Shown: one piece after another, positions 12,301-27,300 of the stretch | Layout of the letters: each line of letters begins with the position of its first letter | Position numbering within the stretch: the first letter of the stretch is position 1 | Assembly (NCBI RefSeq): GCF_963678635.1 | Contig: NC_087070.1 | Span: 40,863,831-40,927,830, forward strand | From: Symsagittifera roscoffensis | Lineage: Eukaryota; Xenacoelomorpha; Acoela; Convolutidae | Length of the DNA: 64,000 nucleotides | Direction: 5' to 3' | The notes under the pieces: model-generated | What the model saw: the letters and a program-made list of their open reading frames with translations, nothing else | Told to the model about the DNA's origin: nothing | Databases searched by the model: none | Program-made: the position numbers and the translations under genes

Positions 12301-15300
12301 TAATTTAAAATCAGACTCGCTTGAAACTTGACACGAATTGAGACGAGCATACATTAGTTCCTTTCAAATTGTCCCGAAATGATTCTTTGGATCTACTTAA
12401 CAATCGCCCCCCACCCTGATATCGACTAAAGAAAAGCCACCCCTATAAATAAAAGCAGTAAATAGCACTAGAGCTTTGTATTTAAAATTCGAATTTTGGC
12501 TGCAATCTGATTGGTCGAAAATTCGACAACCTAGTCTTTTTAACAATTGCCCCCCTTTCTTGAAAGCGGGGGGGGGGCATTGTTAAGTAGATCCGATTCA
12601 TTTGTTTTTTTAATAATAATCTTCCTCCCAACTTTGTGGAACAGCCTGTTCGTTACCTTGAAGATGACATGTTCGTCTAGCTCCAGCACTCCAATGTAGG
12701 GAGTGACCTTGCCGTACAGGAATGTGTGGCCGACCAGAGCCAGAGTGCTGGCTATTTTGAACTGGCCGATCGACTTGGGAAACTGTTTGTTGTCGAACAT
12801 CTGTCCGTAGTCTATCATTTTCTATACAAACAAAAGCATAAGTGAAAAAGTACATATTATGTATATGAAATTCCACCTGCGGATTTAGGGGGGGACGGAG
12901 GGACTCGGACGCCCTCTTCCCCCTTAGGGATTCGACCTCCTGTCGACCCAAAGGGTCCACCCTTTGTACTATTTTGAGATTTTCATTTTTACCTAACTGA
13001 CCCTAAAAATATTTTTAAAGGCGCCTTTGGCGCCAATATGTTCTGAATTCGAGTTGAGAGCGCGCGCAAAAATAACGCGAGTTTTTGGTCAAATTTTGCA
13101 AAAAGTGCCTAAAAGCGCCTTTTTGGCCTGTTTTTTTTTCAAAAAATTGCCTGCGGAGCAGAAAAGTTGTTTAGATGTTTCTTTTCAATTCAGCTAAAGT
13201 TGGTGGGACTTTTACGCTACACAGCTCAAAACAGATATTTTTTAAAAGTTTAGAAACGGGGATAAAAAAAGATAAAAACGCTCAAATCTGTTTCGTTGAA
13301 AAACAAACCAGCGGAGACCAAAACTGAAAATCAATTTTATTCCAAAGCTCATTAGACGAAAAAAACACAAAATCGACAGCAAAAATTTCTATTTTACCAA
13401 ATGAGCAACTAAATTTCAAGTCGCTCCTTAAACTACGCTGTGACAAAAATACATCGCTTATGTGTCTTCAAAAAAATGGAATTTTTCAAAAGTTCACCTA
13501 ATGAATTTACAAATTTCTTTAAAAAAATGACAGGTGGCGCTGCCGTCAGAACGGGTTTTCTGAGAGCCATGACAAAAAAAAAGATACGGTTTTGGATGAT
13601 GGTTTTGGGCATGCAAGCTTAAGACCACAAAATTTTGCTGAAAAGAAACCGACTTTAGGCGAAATTTGAGGGTTGATTAGAAGTCTCATTGTGCGAAATT
13701 TGCGCGATGTTGTTTTGATTTTTAATCAATTTCCGATTTTTGTGATGGAAATTGCTCAATTTTGGCCCGCCCCATTACACGCAATAGAAATACTCTCAAT
13801 AGAAATACTCTCAATAGAAATTTAGGACTGAAAAATTTCGTTTCTTTTGTGTTCTGTATATTGGCCAGTTATTGTTCCGAATTTCGAAGAAAATGGAATA
13901 TTTATGCTTGGGGTGTTTTTTTCAGCCAATTTTCAGCAATCGAAATAATAGTTTCTGACAAAAAAAATACCCCATTGAAGAAAATGACTCCCTGAAATCA
14001 AATATAAAAAGATGTTTTATCTCCGATTATTTTTTGTAAAAATCTGGCGGTTTGAAAATTGCCAAACTGGCCATGTTCTGGATTAAATTATGCGCGCTTT
14101 GAAGAAATTATTCATAACGCAGAAAGCGCAATGCAAGCTAATAATGCGTGGCAAATTATCCCGCACAACAAAAACGTTTCAAAGTGAATTGAGACTAGCT
14201 TTCAATTGGTTGTATTAGTGTTGTACGTCTCAAACTTTTACACTTAATCTTTGATTTTTTCAAAAAAAATTTGTTTTTAAATATTTTTTTTACCAAAAAT
14301 TATTCGATATAGATTATGGGGCAATCGGAACATTCAGGGCTTTCTTTTTTGCTTTAAGAAATTTTGAAATTTAGAAATTTTTGGGGCCTTATAACCGAAA
14401 AGACCTAAATTGGTTACTTGCTGTTCAATTTCAACAGTGTTTCTGCATAGCTTTGGTTTCTATTACTCATTTTATAATACTTAATTTTTACTTTCAACCA
14501 TTTTCTTGAGTATGCCGTACAGTTAGACCTGTTTGCAAAATTTCTGCGTTCTCATGCGATGAATGCAAAAATTGTGATGCTCAAAAATTTTTGCCACATA
14601 TGCCTGAATGCTCAACGCAGCGATAAACATCACTGACTCCTTGGTGCTGAAATTTTTCAAAAACAAACCATGAAAAATTCACATAATTTTACAGCATCGG
14701 ATCATTGAAAACCCAGTGATGTTATGATACTTCCTCAAAAAATAAGAGAAAAACAGCAATGAGTCTTCATCAAACTTAGTTCTAAGGCTCAATTTATAGT
14801 AGCAGCATGATTTATGTTCAACTATTTTGGGGCCTAACGATAGCGAAGAAAAAAACTTTAGAGTAGCGAGCCAGAGATGGTGGAAGGGATACATGAAAGG
14901 AAATTTTTTTTTTTGTATTACTCTGAAATTTCGAAAAAGTAGAAAAAAAATTGTTTAGAGCTGATTCCGAAACTCAGACGAGATCAAGGATAACATGCTG
15001 CAAATCAGAGCCTGAATCAGTCTTACAAATATTTGACTTTTTCTGAAATAGTGATAATTATCACTGAAGTTTCGAGTCAAATGTCATTTTGAGGCTGCGG
15101 AAGGGCAACAATTTCAAAATGGCTCACCATAAAAATGGTCAACGAAATTTTTCAAACTGTGTCTATCAAAAAAAACTATGAACACGTTAACTTTTTTTTC
15201 ATCCCCCATCATACATAAGCAACAATTTGTTGGTCTAACTAGAAGCATTATTTACAAGATTATTTATGAAAGACAACCGTTAGCTCAAATGGCAATTTTT

Positions 15301-18300
15301 ATCATAACTGGACATTGTGAGCTAAATTTTAAGAGTAAAAAATAGCAGGTGAGAAATCAAAAGGATCCTTAAGTGTTGTCTAGTTTTAAACCTAAATTAT
15401 CAGCTTTTCGCAGCACAGCAAGCGAGGATAGCAAAAAACTAAACGTGCGTGACTAGCAAACTGTAAATGGTGGATTAAAAAAGCATTATTCTGAAAATTC
15501 CGAAAAAAGAAGCATGGATTTTAAAATTGCTAAGCGTTGATTCTGAACACATAGTCCTGATTTAGGAACGGTTCAGTGCTAATTCAGTCCTGCGATGTTC
15601 AACGAACGCTACATCATTGATATTTCAGATTTAATCATGAATAACATGTAACTCATCAGAGCTTGAACCAGCAATGACAAGCAATAATTTTTCTCTGAAA
15701 CAATGACAATGAGAGTTTAACCCGGGCTTGGAAAATTTTGACTCAACCTGTCAAAATAGGCAGCAGTGATAAAATTTGGGGGAAAATATGGCAAATCTGC
15801 CGGTGGCCTTCAATATTGACATCTATATTAACATCTATTAACATGATTTATTCATTATTATCTCAATTCATTATTATCTAAATTGAAGGTTAAGTATAAG
15901 CGAAAAAATTAGTACTTGATAATAAAACTTCTCCTTTTTAGAGGTCAATTTACATGATAGAAAACATATTCAAACTTGCTTACTAGTTCATATTGACAAG
16001 TTTTAGTTTGATTTAAACTAGTTAAAGTTATTTTAGGTAGCATTTATGGTAATCATGACAAGATAAAAACGGCTTCTAGCCGCAAAAAACGGCCTTGAGT
16101 CGCAAATCAACAGCTTCACTTAACCAAATAACTGAGTCAGGAATGCTGGGAAATAGAAAAACAAAAGGACAGGCTGGATCGCTTTTCATATATCCTCTGA
16201 AAATCGCAGAAACCACAGCTATTTTTTTTATTAAGAGTCATTTGGGGAATATAAAAGGTATCGTTTTTGTACTTGTGCGTGTTTTGGGCTGACAATGGGC
16301 ATGATGGTCCTGTGGGCGAATATCTTAGTTGAGGGGATATTGTAGATGAAGTTGTCCCGGTCGGCCACTTTGCCCGCATTCACGTCTATCACCCTCTGCA
16401 ACACATCCTCCTCATACTCGAACCACAACTCCATCTTCAGGGCTGCCTCCCGGAAACACGTGATCAGGCGGGGCCAAGGGTTTGGCGGGAGGGTGGCACT
16501 GCATGCTGAAAACAACCCACACGGAGAACAATTGATCAGCTGGCTATTCTTTTGGGCTATATTCTAATGGTGTTAAGCTCTAGCTCAAGTAACTTAACAC
16601 TGTGACAAAAATTTTAGATTTCATGCAAATTTAAGTTTGTCAAATGAATTTGAAATTTCGGACAATTTATAGGTCGGAAAATTCAACACGATAAGAGTTC
16701 GTATCGCAACATGCTAGATATCTGCATAACTGCCTCTTTTTCTAAGACGACCTCCAAAACTCATCAAAAAGTGGTCTGGGCTCTAGAGTAACGTTTTCAA
16801 TGGCGGGGGGTTTCAGGATGGGGTTTATGGGTGTATGATAAGGGATAGAGTTCTTTCTTTTATCTAACCCAAGTCAGTGATGTAATCCTTCCACACTTGG
16901 TCTACTCTGGTGTCAACTAAGTACTGCAGAAAGACTGTGTCCAGTTTGACAGAATCCGGACCCGCAGTGCTCCTCCCAACTGCCTCCTAACACAACAAAT
17001 CACACATCTTTTTAAACAGTCTAAGACTCATTTCAAACAGATAATCCATGCGTATGCTTATACATTGAAGCTACAAGCATGGAAGCATGGTTGTCATGCC
17101 CCTAGAAAAGCAAAGTCTATGGAAGATATGGGTTCCGCAAGTTTTATGAATAACCCAAAAACACTTGTATGTGTAAGTAAAGGGGGCGGGTATCGACAAG
17201 TGACTTTACCTGGAGTACGACAAACATTTCGTCCTGATCTATGATTGGTCTGTGTTCATTCCCATGCACAAAGGTGTCTGCCCGTTGCTGTGTGGGGGGT
17301 CGCCACTTGCTCTTCGGCGCAAACTTCTGGCCCTTCTCGCGACGGATGACAGGCGTCGACGGGATCACGTGGTCTCTAAACAGCCGAGACATATCTTTCA
17401 AATTGACTTCATTTGATGATATTGCATTGCAAAATGTTAGTCTCATTTTGTGAGACTTACATAAAGATTTTTTCAAAAAATTGATGGTCGAGACGGTTGA
17501 ACACGCAGCAAATTAGTGGTAATCAAACTTAAGTGGCCAGCAAACACCATTTGCGAAAAAAAACAGCACTGAAAAAGGCTAGCAGACCCCACACTAGTAA
17601 TTTTGGTCAATTTTTTACTTTCAACACAACGGGACGCGTGTTTGCGTGAGTTTGTCATTATCGTTTGTGGAATTTTCACGCAATTAGCTCAGTTTGCGAT
17701 GTTTTTGTATAGAAAAACAAGCCAAAATCGGTCTGTAAATATTCAAAATTGGCATCAAATCCTATCGGGCAGCTCATTGCTGATCGCTATTTTCTTAAAA
17801 TGGGCTGAAAATGATCACCTCATTCTGAAACTGTTCACCTCGTTCAAATCTGTTTGTTACCTGGGATACTGAGTCCTCTTAACAATATTAATAAGGAATT
17901 GCTCTCAAGGACGGTTTGTTACATGAATAAACCTGATAAACGTGATAACTTAATATAGTTCACCATCTAACAAATACCAAACTTGAACGTATGCTGAAGG
18001 GCTTTCATGTTTGTATTTGTTTGTTACCTGGGATACTGAGTCCTTAGTCTGTCTATGGCTTGCATGACTATGGGAAACTGGCCAGTCTGGATGTTCTCCA
18101 TGCTCCAGATCAGCTGGGCCTCCACCATACTGTTCACACTCCTTAGAGTCTCAATGGTCTCTATGGACAGAGGCACCACATCCAGGAGGTCTACAGTTGG
18201 GGCATCTTGACGCTGTGAGATTTGGTCTAACTGATAGTTGCATCTAGGAACGCAAGATAAATTTATCCACATTTTTTAAAGTTTACTAGACTTGAAAGAT

Positions 18301-21300
18301 TCTTGTCTTTCAGAGCTTAATCGATTTGACTTTATCAACTGAAAAATTTTATCAACAAAAACTGCTGCTACACGGGGGCCTCGGTTATCTTCCTATTTTG
18401 AGTTGAACAGCTGAAGTTTCTTGGCGCAGCTTCAATGTATTTTCGATATCAAACAAAATTTAAAAAAAGGATAACCATTTACTGTGAAATTAGCACAGAG
18501 TGTTCCGACCATAGTCTTAAAAAACACAAACATTTTTTTCAAATTAGTGTAGTTTTTCTGTGTGGTGTGATCGAAAAAAATCTGAATGAAAAATTAGAAC
18601 TTGGGCACACTCAAAAATCATAGTAAAATAAGCAAATGTACAACTGGACAAGTGTTTTTGAATGAAAGTGACTACAAAAAGAAGAAAAAGTCATGAAAAA
18701 GTTTTAAAAGGATTTTGAAAAGCTTTTTCATTTTTTTGCAGATGGTTTTTGAAATTTTGAATTTTTTGATTCCCAATGTGACGCCAAATCAGCCCAAAAA
18801 ACCCTGTGGCGCCAAAAGTTACTTTGATGCTATTAATGTTATCAAACTTTATTTAAAGTATTATATATTCAGGTCAAGGTCAAATGAGATCTAACCTTGC
18901 AGCCATGTACACATGGCAGAGTTGTGTTATGCAAGAGCGTAACTCGGCAGCTATCTCTCTAAGAAGATATTACAGCTCAGAGAACTTTGGGTCAAACATA
19001 TAGTAAAATTAATTTTGCACAAAACTCAGAGTTCCTAGAGTATCACACTGACCATAGTCTTACAAAACACAAAAAAAATCAAAAAAAATCTGAGTGAAAA
19101 AACAGAACTTGGACACGCAAAAAATTTGTAGTAAAATAAGCAAATGTACAACTGGAGAAATTTTTTTGAATGAAAAAGACTAGAAAATCAAAAAAAGTAA
19201 TGAAAATTTGTTAAAACGAATTTGGAAAAGTTTTTCATTTTTTTTGCACAGGTTTTTTGAAACTTTGAATTTTTTAATTCCCAATGTGGCGCCAAAATCA
19301 AATCAAAAAACATTTTTGGTTAGTAAAACTAAGTTTTTACGGCTTGAATTATTCATAAATCTGCTATTATAAGCATGCTCGCTCGAAATTAGACGAAAAC
19401 TTAAAAAAACCAAACCGGTTTTTCTCGTCACTGAGAAGTTTTTTTGGAGAAAACACAATTTTCAGAAAACCAAAACTGAAAAGACTTCAATTTGATATAT
19501 CACTCAGCTCATTCCGATGATTATTTCTTTGTGGTAGCTGATTTAGGGCGCAAAAGCAAAATAAAAACACATCCTATTACAAACTTCAATCCCATTTTCA
19601 ATGGTCGGAACAAAAAAGGTATCCTGATAAAACCATTATTAAATACTGATTGGTTTTCCTTGCGATTATTTTATTTGTTAGTTTGTTTCGCCAGCAGGAT
19701 ACAATTAGACCATTCGCCTGTAATTTAAGTAAAACAGAACTACTTTAATGGATTTTCGTGGAGTAAAGTGTAGTCAATATAATCGATTCTCATGCCGACG
19801 TCATTCAACGAAATCAACACTAAATGGATTATAAAAACGATAGAAAGTTGTATCTCTCTCCGATAACTTATCATTTTTTTCACAAACTTGTAAACTCAAA
19901 ATAACCGCTTGGTTAAACATACATGCTACTACAAAATGGAACTATCATAATAAGTTAAAAATCAACAACTACACTGGCGTGTAAATATACAAATACAACT
20001 TGTATAAATGAAAAATTGAAAAAAAATCTCGAAAAGAACTAATGGATTGATCTGTCAATAGGAATTTTTTTCGTGTATTTCCAATTAAACTTTCAAATTC
20101 ATACTTTTGTTTAATTTTAACTTTTCTCAGCTTCACGTTTAAATTGTTCCATTTATTAACAACTATTGTTTACTGCAGATTTCTTTCCCCTATTTGTTTT
20201 TTGGAATCTGTTTTGTTTTATTTGTTTTGTGTGTTTGCTTAGTTTCACAGAGTATAATCAAGGCGCCCTTTTAGAGGTCAGCCTAAGGTGACAGACAGCA
20301 CCGAAAGCCCCAGTACCTGCCAACGCTAATTAGCACCGGAAATAGGCAGATGGTAGACAGCGTTTAAGAACCTAAAACTGAAGGAATTAGAGGGAAGTAA
20401 TTTAATGACTATATGACACACCAGTAGTGGATTTAGGGGGAGAGGAGGGGGCCTGGGGTTTTATGCTTTTTCTCAGCAATTCGACCCCCTGCCGACCTAA
20501 AGGCAAAAATTCGGGCCCCCCTTTGTACTATTTTGAGATATCCCCATTTTTGTCTGACTGACCTTAAATTTTTTCTAAAGGCGCCACTGGCGCCAATATA
20601 TACTTATTTTGAGGGGGAGCGCGCGCCGAAAAAACTCAATTTTTTGGTAAAAAATTTTCCAAAAAATGCCTAAAAACGCCTTTTTTGTCTGTTTTTTCAA
20701 AATTTTGCATGCGGCGCTGAAATTTCGGCCAAAACAGGGTCTTTTTAGTGCTTTGGGATTTTTCTATGTCAGACGTACCTCAAAAGGAGACTGACGTAGT
20801 CGCTCGATTTCTCCTGAAGGTCACTTCCCAACACAAAGTTCAACTCCTCCCTGTACTTTTTGAACTGCACATTTATCACATCAACTGACACTCTCGTGTC
20901 CCTGTAGGCGAAGATTGCCTCCTGGATCGCCAAGTTGAGCATCATCACACAGAACACTTTCCACCCGTGGCCCTGCAGTATCTTGTACAGGGCACTCAAC
21001 ATGTCCTAACACAAGAGCCCAGGGTTGTCATAGAGGAGATTTAGTGGGGGGGGGGGGGGGGGGTATTTTTTTGCTATAGTATTTTACACTGGGCGCATTT
21101 CTGGGCGTAGTACTCGAGTATTTCACACTTGGAAGAAATGTTTTGTTTGGTTTTATCAATAGACTGAATTATAATAAACCCAGTTTTTTTTGAAGGTAAG
21201 ACGCAGCACTTGAAGAAGTAAAAGGCTCTTAACTAATTTTCAATTAATAAACTTCATTTCAATTCAATTTCCATTAATTGTGCGAGATTCGTTTTCTAAA

Positions 21301-24300
21301 ACTTAAAAGAAGGTATTGAAAACTTAGAGATTGAACAGAGATGAATCAGAAGATTTACCCTCAACTGTTTGAATCGATTAGCTTCATTTTTAAAGACTTG
21401 TCTCTGGATTAAAGCGACCTACACACATCAAAAACTGTACGTACCAAGTGCACGGTTTGCTCTCGTAATCCTATTTTCCGCTGAGTTCTTGTTCAAAATT
21501 TGAAGTAAGCAACACTTTAATTTACAAAATGTGTGTTTAACTTCTTCAGATGCAAATAACAGACCGTTTTCCGAGCCGAAACCCTTTAATTTTGAAACTT
21601 ATCTCTGTACAAATATGAAGTTTAGTAAATCTTCATAACAGAAGCATTTTTTATTTAAAAGATTTTGACTCATCTAAGTTGGCCTGAATTTGAAAAATTC
21701 ATTTTATTCAAAAAAGGTTTATTTTGGTCCAACTAAAAAAATGTGAGGGGTTCAAACTATGAAAGGCTGATCCCCCCCAATAAAAAAAATCCTCAGCCCT
21801 AAACCTTAAACCATCCCCAAATTTTTTGATGGCTTAAGGTTTTACTGGTTTTTCTGAATTTCAGGGTTTTAAAACATGACAACCCTGATCTGAGGTGGAT
21901 TTGTCCATCAGGTTTAGAAGGATCAGTTTGTGAACTTGTTCGAAGAACTCATGATTGCGATGGTCCAGCTGGCAGATGTTTCGCTCAAAGTGAGTTCGCA
22001 GGGGCGCCTTTATCTGCTTCGAGTCCGGCCTTGAAGGGAAAGAAAAAAGAGTTCACGTTATGCTTAAATGACACGTTAGTAATTGGCTGTGATGGCGGCG
22101 AGGGGTGGGGGGCTTGATAGATAGCCAATTGAAGAAAGTAAAGAAGAGTAAGATCATGGATGATGACATCAAAAATGTATAGATTGAGCAGCTCATCAAA
22201 AACATTGCATTGCATGGAACTGCGGAGATATTGGCATCTTCTTACTCTGACCATAAATGGAAATAGCCAAACTCTAAAAAAAGTCGACAAAAAAGTTTAC
22301 AAGCTTAAGCCCCCTTCAACTGATTTTTCATTGGACATGGGCACGTATGCAATTCGTTACACTGCCGCGTAGCATTTACAAAACCTGTGAGTCATCAAGT
22401 AATTATGGTCAATTGATGACAAAAGTTATGAAGTAAACAAGTTTTCACTGACCTTATATCTTCCTCGCGCTCCTCCGAGCTTATTTTCACCCCCCTTGCC
22501 GGATTAACCACTGGTTTCCCCCTGTCTGGGTAGGTGATCCCGTGATTCCACACTGGACTCAGAGGTCGCTCCAGTTCAACCCTGGAGTATGCATTCAGAA
22601 AACGACTATTAGACGGCTGTCCTCCGCTCTCCCTGTTTCCCCTTCTCGGATCCTGTCTGCTCCCCCCGGCTGCGTTGCCGCCCCTGGATTTGAGAACACG
22701 TGACTTAAACCCAACTTCGGACTCGATTTGTCGGTTTATCCGAATCTGTTCACTCGTTTCAATCGCTTCGTCAACTTCTGCTCTTGGTTTTCGGCTTTCG
22801 TTATTGCGAACTCCAGTCCGGCTATTGCCATCAGGGGGTAGTGAGTCGCCAAAAGCGGGGGGTTGGAAAGGGAGTCTTCTGTTTTGCGTCATGTTGGATC
22901 TGAGATTGGCCTGAAGTCCTGCGGGGGGTCGATCAAAGTTGACTAAATTTTTAAAAGTTATTTTAATAAAATTTAAAATAGGAGTTCAGTTTCTTCGCGT
23001 CTTCACGCTTAATTATCATTGCTCATAACTTGAGTAAAAGTTTGACTAATTTAATTAATTTAAAATCCCCCTTGAACTGACTGGCTTTTCCACTCCGTTA
23101 GTCAATGGTCAATTGTTGTCTTACAAGATCTTGCAAGAATCGTGGTAACTTATAATTATCTTGAAAGATTCTTGCAAGGTAACCATTGTAGCGCTTTAAT
23201 ATCAAATGTCAAATTGTTGTTCAGACTTTCGATACGAAAGTAACGGAATATTTGTGCTCGGGGTGGGTTTTTTTTTTCTTCAGACAAATTGCGACTTTTT
23301 AACTAGCCATTTTTGACGGAATTTTTTTATATCATTTGAAAGGTATTGTTGTCCTGAGCTCAAATTTGAAAAGATATTTCACCTGCGATTTTTTTTCGTA
23401 AAGTTATGGGGGTTTAAAGCTTGCCATTTTGGCCAATTCGGGACAATTAACGAGCGATATATTTTGCGCTATTAACGCGTAAGCGGAGAGTTAAAATTGG
23501 TTGAAAGAAGCTTATTTGCGATAATTGATTTGTTACAAGGAGCGAAATCTATTCTTTTTTACTTTAAATGGCGTGTGGGGGGATAATTTTTAGGTAAAAA
23601 ATTCAAGTTTTAGATTTTTTTTTCATTTTCTAAGACGGATTACGAGCAGTCTTGGCTTCGTCGAAATTACACCAAATTACACTAAATCGTCGAAATTACA
23701 CAATTTAGGAAAAAAAGACGGGTAGTCTCAAGCAGATAAAGTATTATACCGAGCAGTTGTCGTGAGCAGAACAGTCCCATGTAGGCCTCTGCCTCGTGTT
23801 TGCGCAGGAAACACCCCTCGTACAGTGATGCCATGAAGTACTCTGCGAAGGAGAAGATCTCCTCCGGGTCATCCTGGTTGTCCAGACTCTGGTCTGTCAA
23901 TCAACAGGTGCACAATTAATGTTTGTCAGATCTTAAGTGTCTCAAATAATTCTAATTGCTCTTCAATATCGAAAAAAGACGTTAAAATTTAGTTATGCCA
24001 GAATTTTGATAACACATAACGAATATACAGAAATATTTTCAAAGAAAAAGAACAACAAATGTGTTATATGTTAGTCAGATCTAATCTAATCCAATAAGTC
24101 TAAATGCTCTTCACGGTCGAAAAAAGAAAAAAGATTGTTAAAATGTTGGCAACGATTTTGATAACACACGTAAAAATTCTGAACAGACAGAAATAATATA
24201 AAGAAAATAGCAGCGAAAGTGTTATATTTGACAGATTTTGAAAAACAGGGTTAAATACTGGACGTCCCGGTAAAATAGTATCTGCTCGTAACAATCAAAA

Positions 24301-27300
24301 ATTCAGTATATTCGCTACTTTCATTAAATTTTTTCTGTCATAAAAGTTTGCCGTTTTCTTTTTGAAATTGACTGATGATTTGAGGAGTTTCAGAATTGAC
24401 TGGTGATTCAAGGAGTGTTAGATTTGACTGACCTATGAAATAGCACTCGTACTGTTTCTGACCTCTCCGGTACTCTCGCGAGTCCACGTCTAGAAGGAAT
24501 ATCATCTCACTCGACACTTTCTGGGCACCCCTGAACAGACCAAATTAAACCTGGCCCTTGGATCTTGGAAAAGCACCAAATAGCTTTCTACGCTGTCTAC
24601 CAAGTGGTGTCTTCAAAAAAAGCTATATTGTCAGATAGAAGTTGTGTATCAAGGATATCGAAAACATCGAAGTTCCTTGTAAAATTATTGTCAAAATGGA
24701 GAGTTTCTTCCTCTCAGTTAATTTTGACAAACCGAAATTTCGCAACTATCTATACAAACTGAACGGTGTAAACAAGATGCAAAAATGGGTATTCGGCTCT
24801 TTTTCATGTGGTGTAGATACGTAACATTACCATTAGATATACTTATTTTACAGTATTTTGTAATGTATGATGACCATCAGGACCAACTTAATTGTTAACC
24901 TGAACTGAACTTGGTGCCAGTAGCCACTGTGTACGGGTTGATTTTTAGTTGAATCTTTCAAGTATTGTTATAAAGTTAACTGATAGGGAGTACTGGATGC
25001 ACATACTTCCACATGGCGTAGTCACAGACAGAATCGAGCTATCGCGGCCTAGACGTCTTTGGGAACGACCCACCCCTGGAATCTCCGGTACCTTGGAAGA
25101 TGGGGCCCAATTAATGGTGATAGCAAAAAAAAACAAAAAGATGTAAGAGATCTTTTGGATGAGAATGCTGTAGCAGAAAATACATATCTCACGTTGAAGA
25201 AAACTGAAGATGCGGCGTCAAGGACCAAGAAAAATGGGAGAAACAACGCGGCAAAAACAAAACGGAGAGAAGAATAAACCCGGCGAGCAGATGAGGAGAA
25301 GGGGCTATGCAGAGGGGGCACCCGGGCTGAATCGGATAAGAGATTGGAATCAAATTTAATCTTGTTCCTGTGGATGCAAGGCCGAGTGTTTTTAACCAAC
25401 ACTACTCACAAAACAAGATTGTGGATATTAACTTTTCACAGCTGTGGAAGTGCCATCGGATGCGTTCTTGAAAAAAAATGTCATAAGACGGGGATTTGCG
25501 ATATTTGGAAGAAAGTTCAGAAAGAACGAGAGTATGGAATCATTCTTCGGAGCACTGAGCAATCTGACGCAGGCGTTTGATCTGCGACCGAAAAAAGAAT
25601 CAATTGTGTGAGCTTTTACATATCTAATAAGATGAACAATTAAATTCGAAAGCAGTTGTGTATGGAAACTTGCGGTTGTAGGAGAAAAAAGGAGCTCGTT
25701 TACAAAAAGGAATATGGCGAAAACATAAAGCAGTCTATGCCAAGACCAGAAATCGAAAGTATTAGAGAAATCGAAAAATTGTTTTGTGCTCTATTCCGAA
25801 GACAGCAGTACGGTGAGAATGGAATGCTCAAAATGCAGAAGACAGGAAAACACTGTGGCATTCTCATCAAAGGAGAAGAAACTGTGTCAGGAGCCGATAA
25901 CAGTAGAGACTCAAACAGAAATGTGAACGCAGGAGGTAGCCAAGATTTGGAGTTGCCAAGTAAGGGGGTTATTACTATCATCAAAGGAACAACCTCAAAT
26001 ATGGGGAAAACATAAAACAGTCTATGCCAAGACCAGAAATCGAAAGTATTAGAGATATCGAAAATATGTTTTGTGCTCTATTCTGAAGAGAGCAATACGG
26101 TGAGAATAGAATGCACACAATGCAGAAGACAGGAAAACACTGAGGCATTCTCATCAAAGGAGAAGAAACTGTGTCAGGAGCCAATAATTGTGGGGGAATC
26201 AAACAGAAATGTGAACGCAGGAGGTAAGTCAAGATTGGGAGTTGCCAAGTAAGGGGGTTATTACTATCATCAAAGGAACAACCTCAAATATGGGGAAAAC
26301 ATAAAACAGTCTATGCCAAGACCAGAAATCGAAAGTATTAGAGAAATCGAAAATATGTTTTGTGCTCTATTCTGAAGAGAGCAATACGGTGAGAATAGAA
26401 TGCACACAATGCAGAAGACAGGAAAACACTGAGGCATTCTCATCAAAGGAGAAGAAACTGTGTCAGGAGCCAATAACTGTGGGGGAATCAAAGAGAAATG
26501 TGAACGCAGGAGGTAAGCCAAGATATGGAGTTGCCAAGTAAGGGGGTTATTACTATCATCAAATGAACAACCTCAAATATGGGGAAAACATAAAACAGTC
26601 TATGCCAAGACCAGAAATCGAAAGTATTAGAGAAATCGAAAAATTGTTTTGTGCTCTATTCCGAAGAGAGCAGTACGGTGAGAATGGAATGCCCACAATG
26701 CAGAAGACAGGAAAACACTGTGGCATTCTCATCAAAGGAGAAGAAACTGTGTCAGGAGCCGATAACAGTAGAGACTCAAACAGAAATGTGAACGCAGGAG
26801 GTAAGCCAAGATTTGGAGTTGCCAAGTAAGGGGGTTATTACTATCATCAAAGGAACAACCTCAAATATGGGAAAAACATAAAACAGTCTATGCCAAGACC
26901 AGAAATCGAAAGTATTAGAGAAATCGAAAATATGTTTTGTGCTCTATTCTGAAGAGAGCAATACGATGAGAATAGAATGCACACAATGCAGAAGACAGGA
27001 AAACACTGTGGCATTCTCATCAAAGGAGAAGAAACTGTGTCAGGAGCCGATAACAGTAGAGACTCAAACAGAAATGTGAACGCAGGAGGTAGCCAAGATT
27101 TGGAGTTGCCAAGTAAGGGGGTTATTACTATCATCAAAGGAACAACCTCAAATATGGGGAAAACATAAAACAGTCTATGCCAAGACCAGAAATCGAAAGT
27201 ATTAGAGATATCGAAAATATGTTTTGTGCTCTATTCTGAAGAGAGCAATACGGTGAGAATAGAATGCACACAATGCAGAAGACAGGAAAACACTGAGGCA

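Larger units (their letters stand above)
11294..12656 (-). other. Intron 16 of the large gene
   Basis: Non-coding. It is dominated by G- and C-run hairpin elements (11343-11830) and a 206-bp MITE (12389-12594). A run of over 20 G sits at 11393-11414. An inverted pair of GACAACTCGCAACAAAAGA-type words lies at 12130-12255. Confidence 0.55.
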
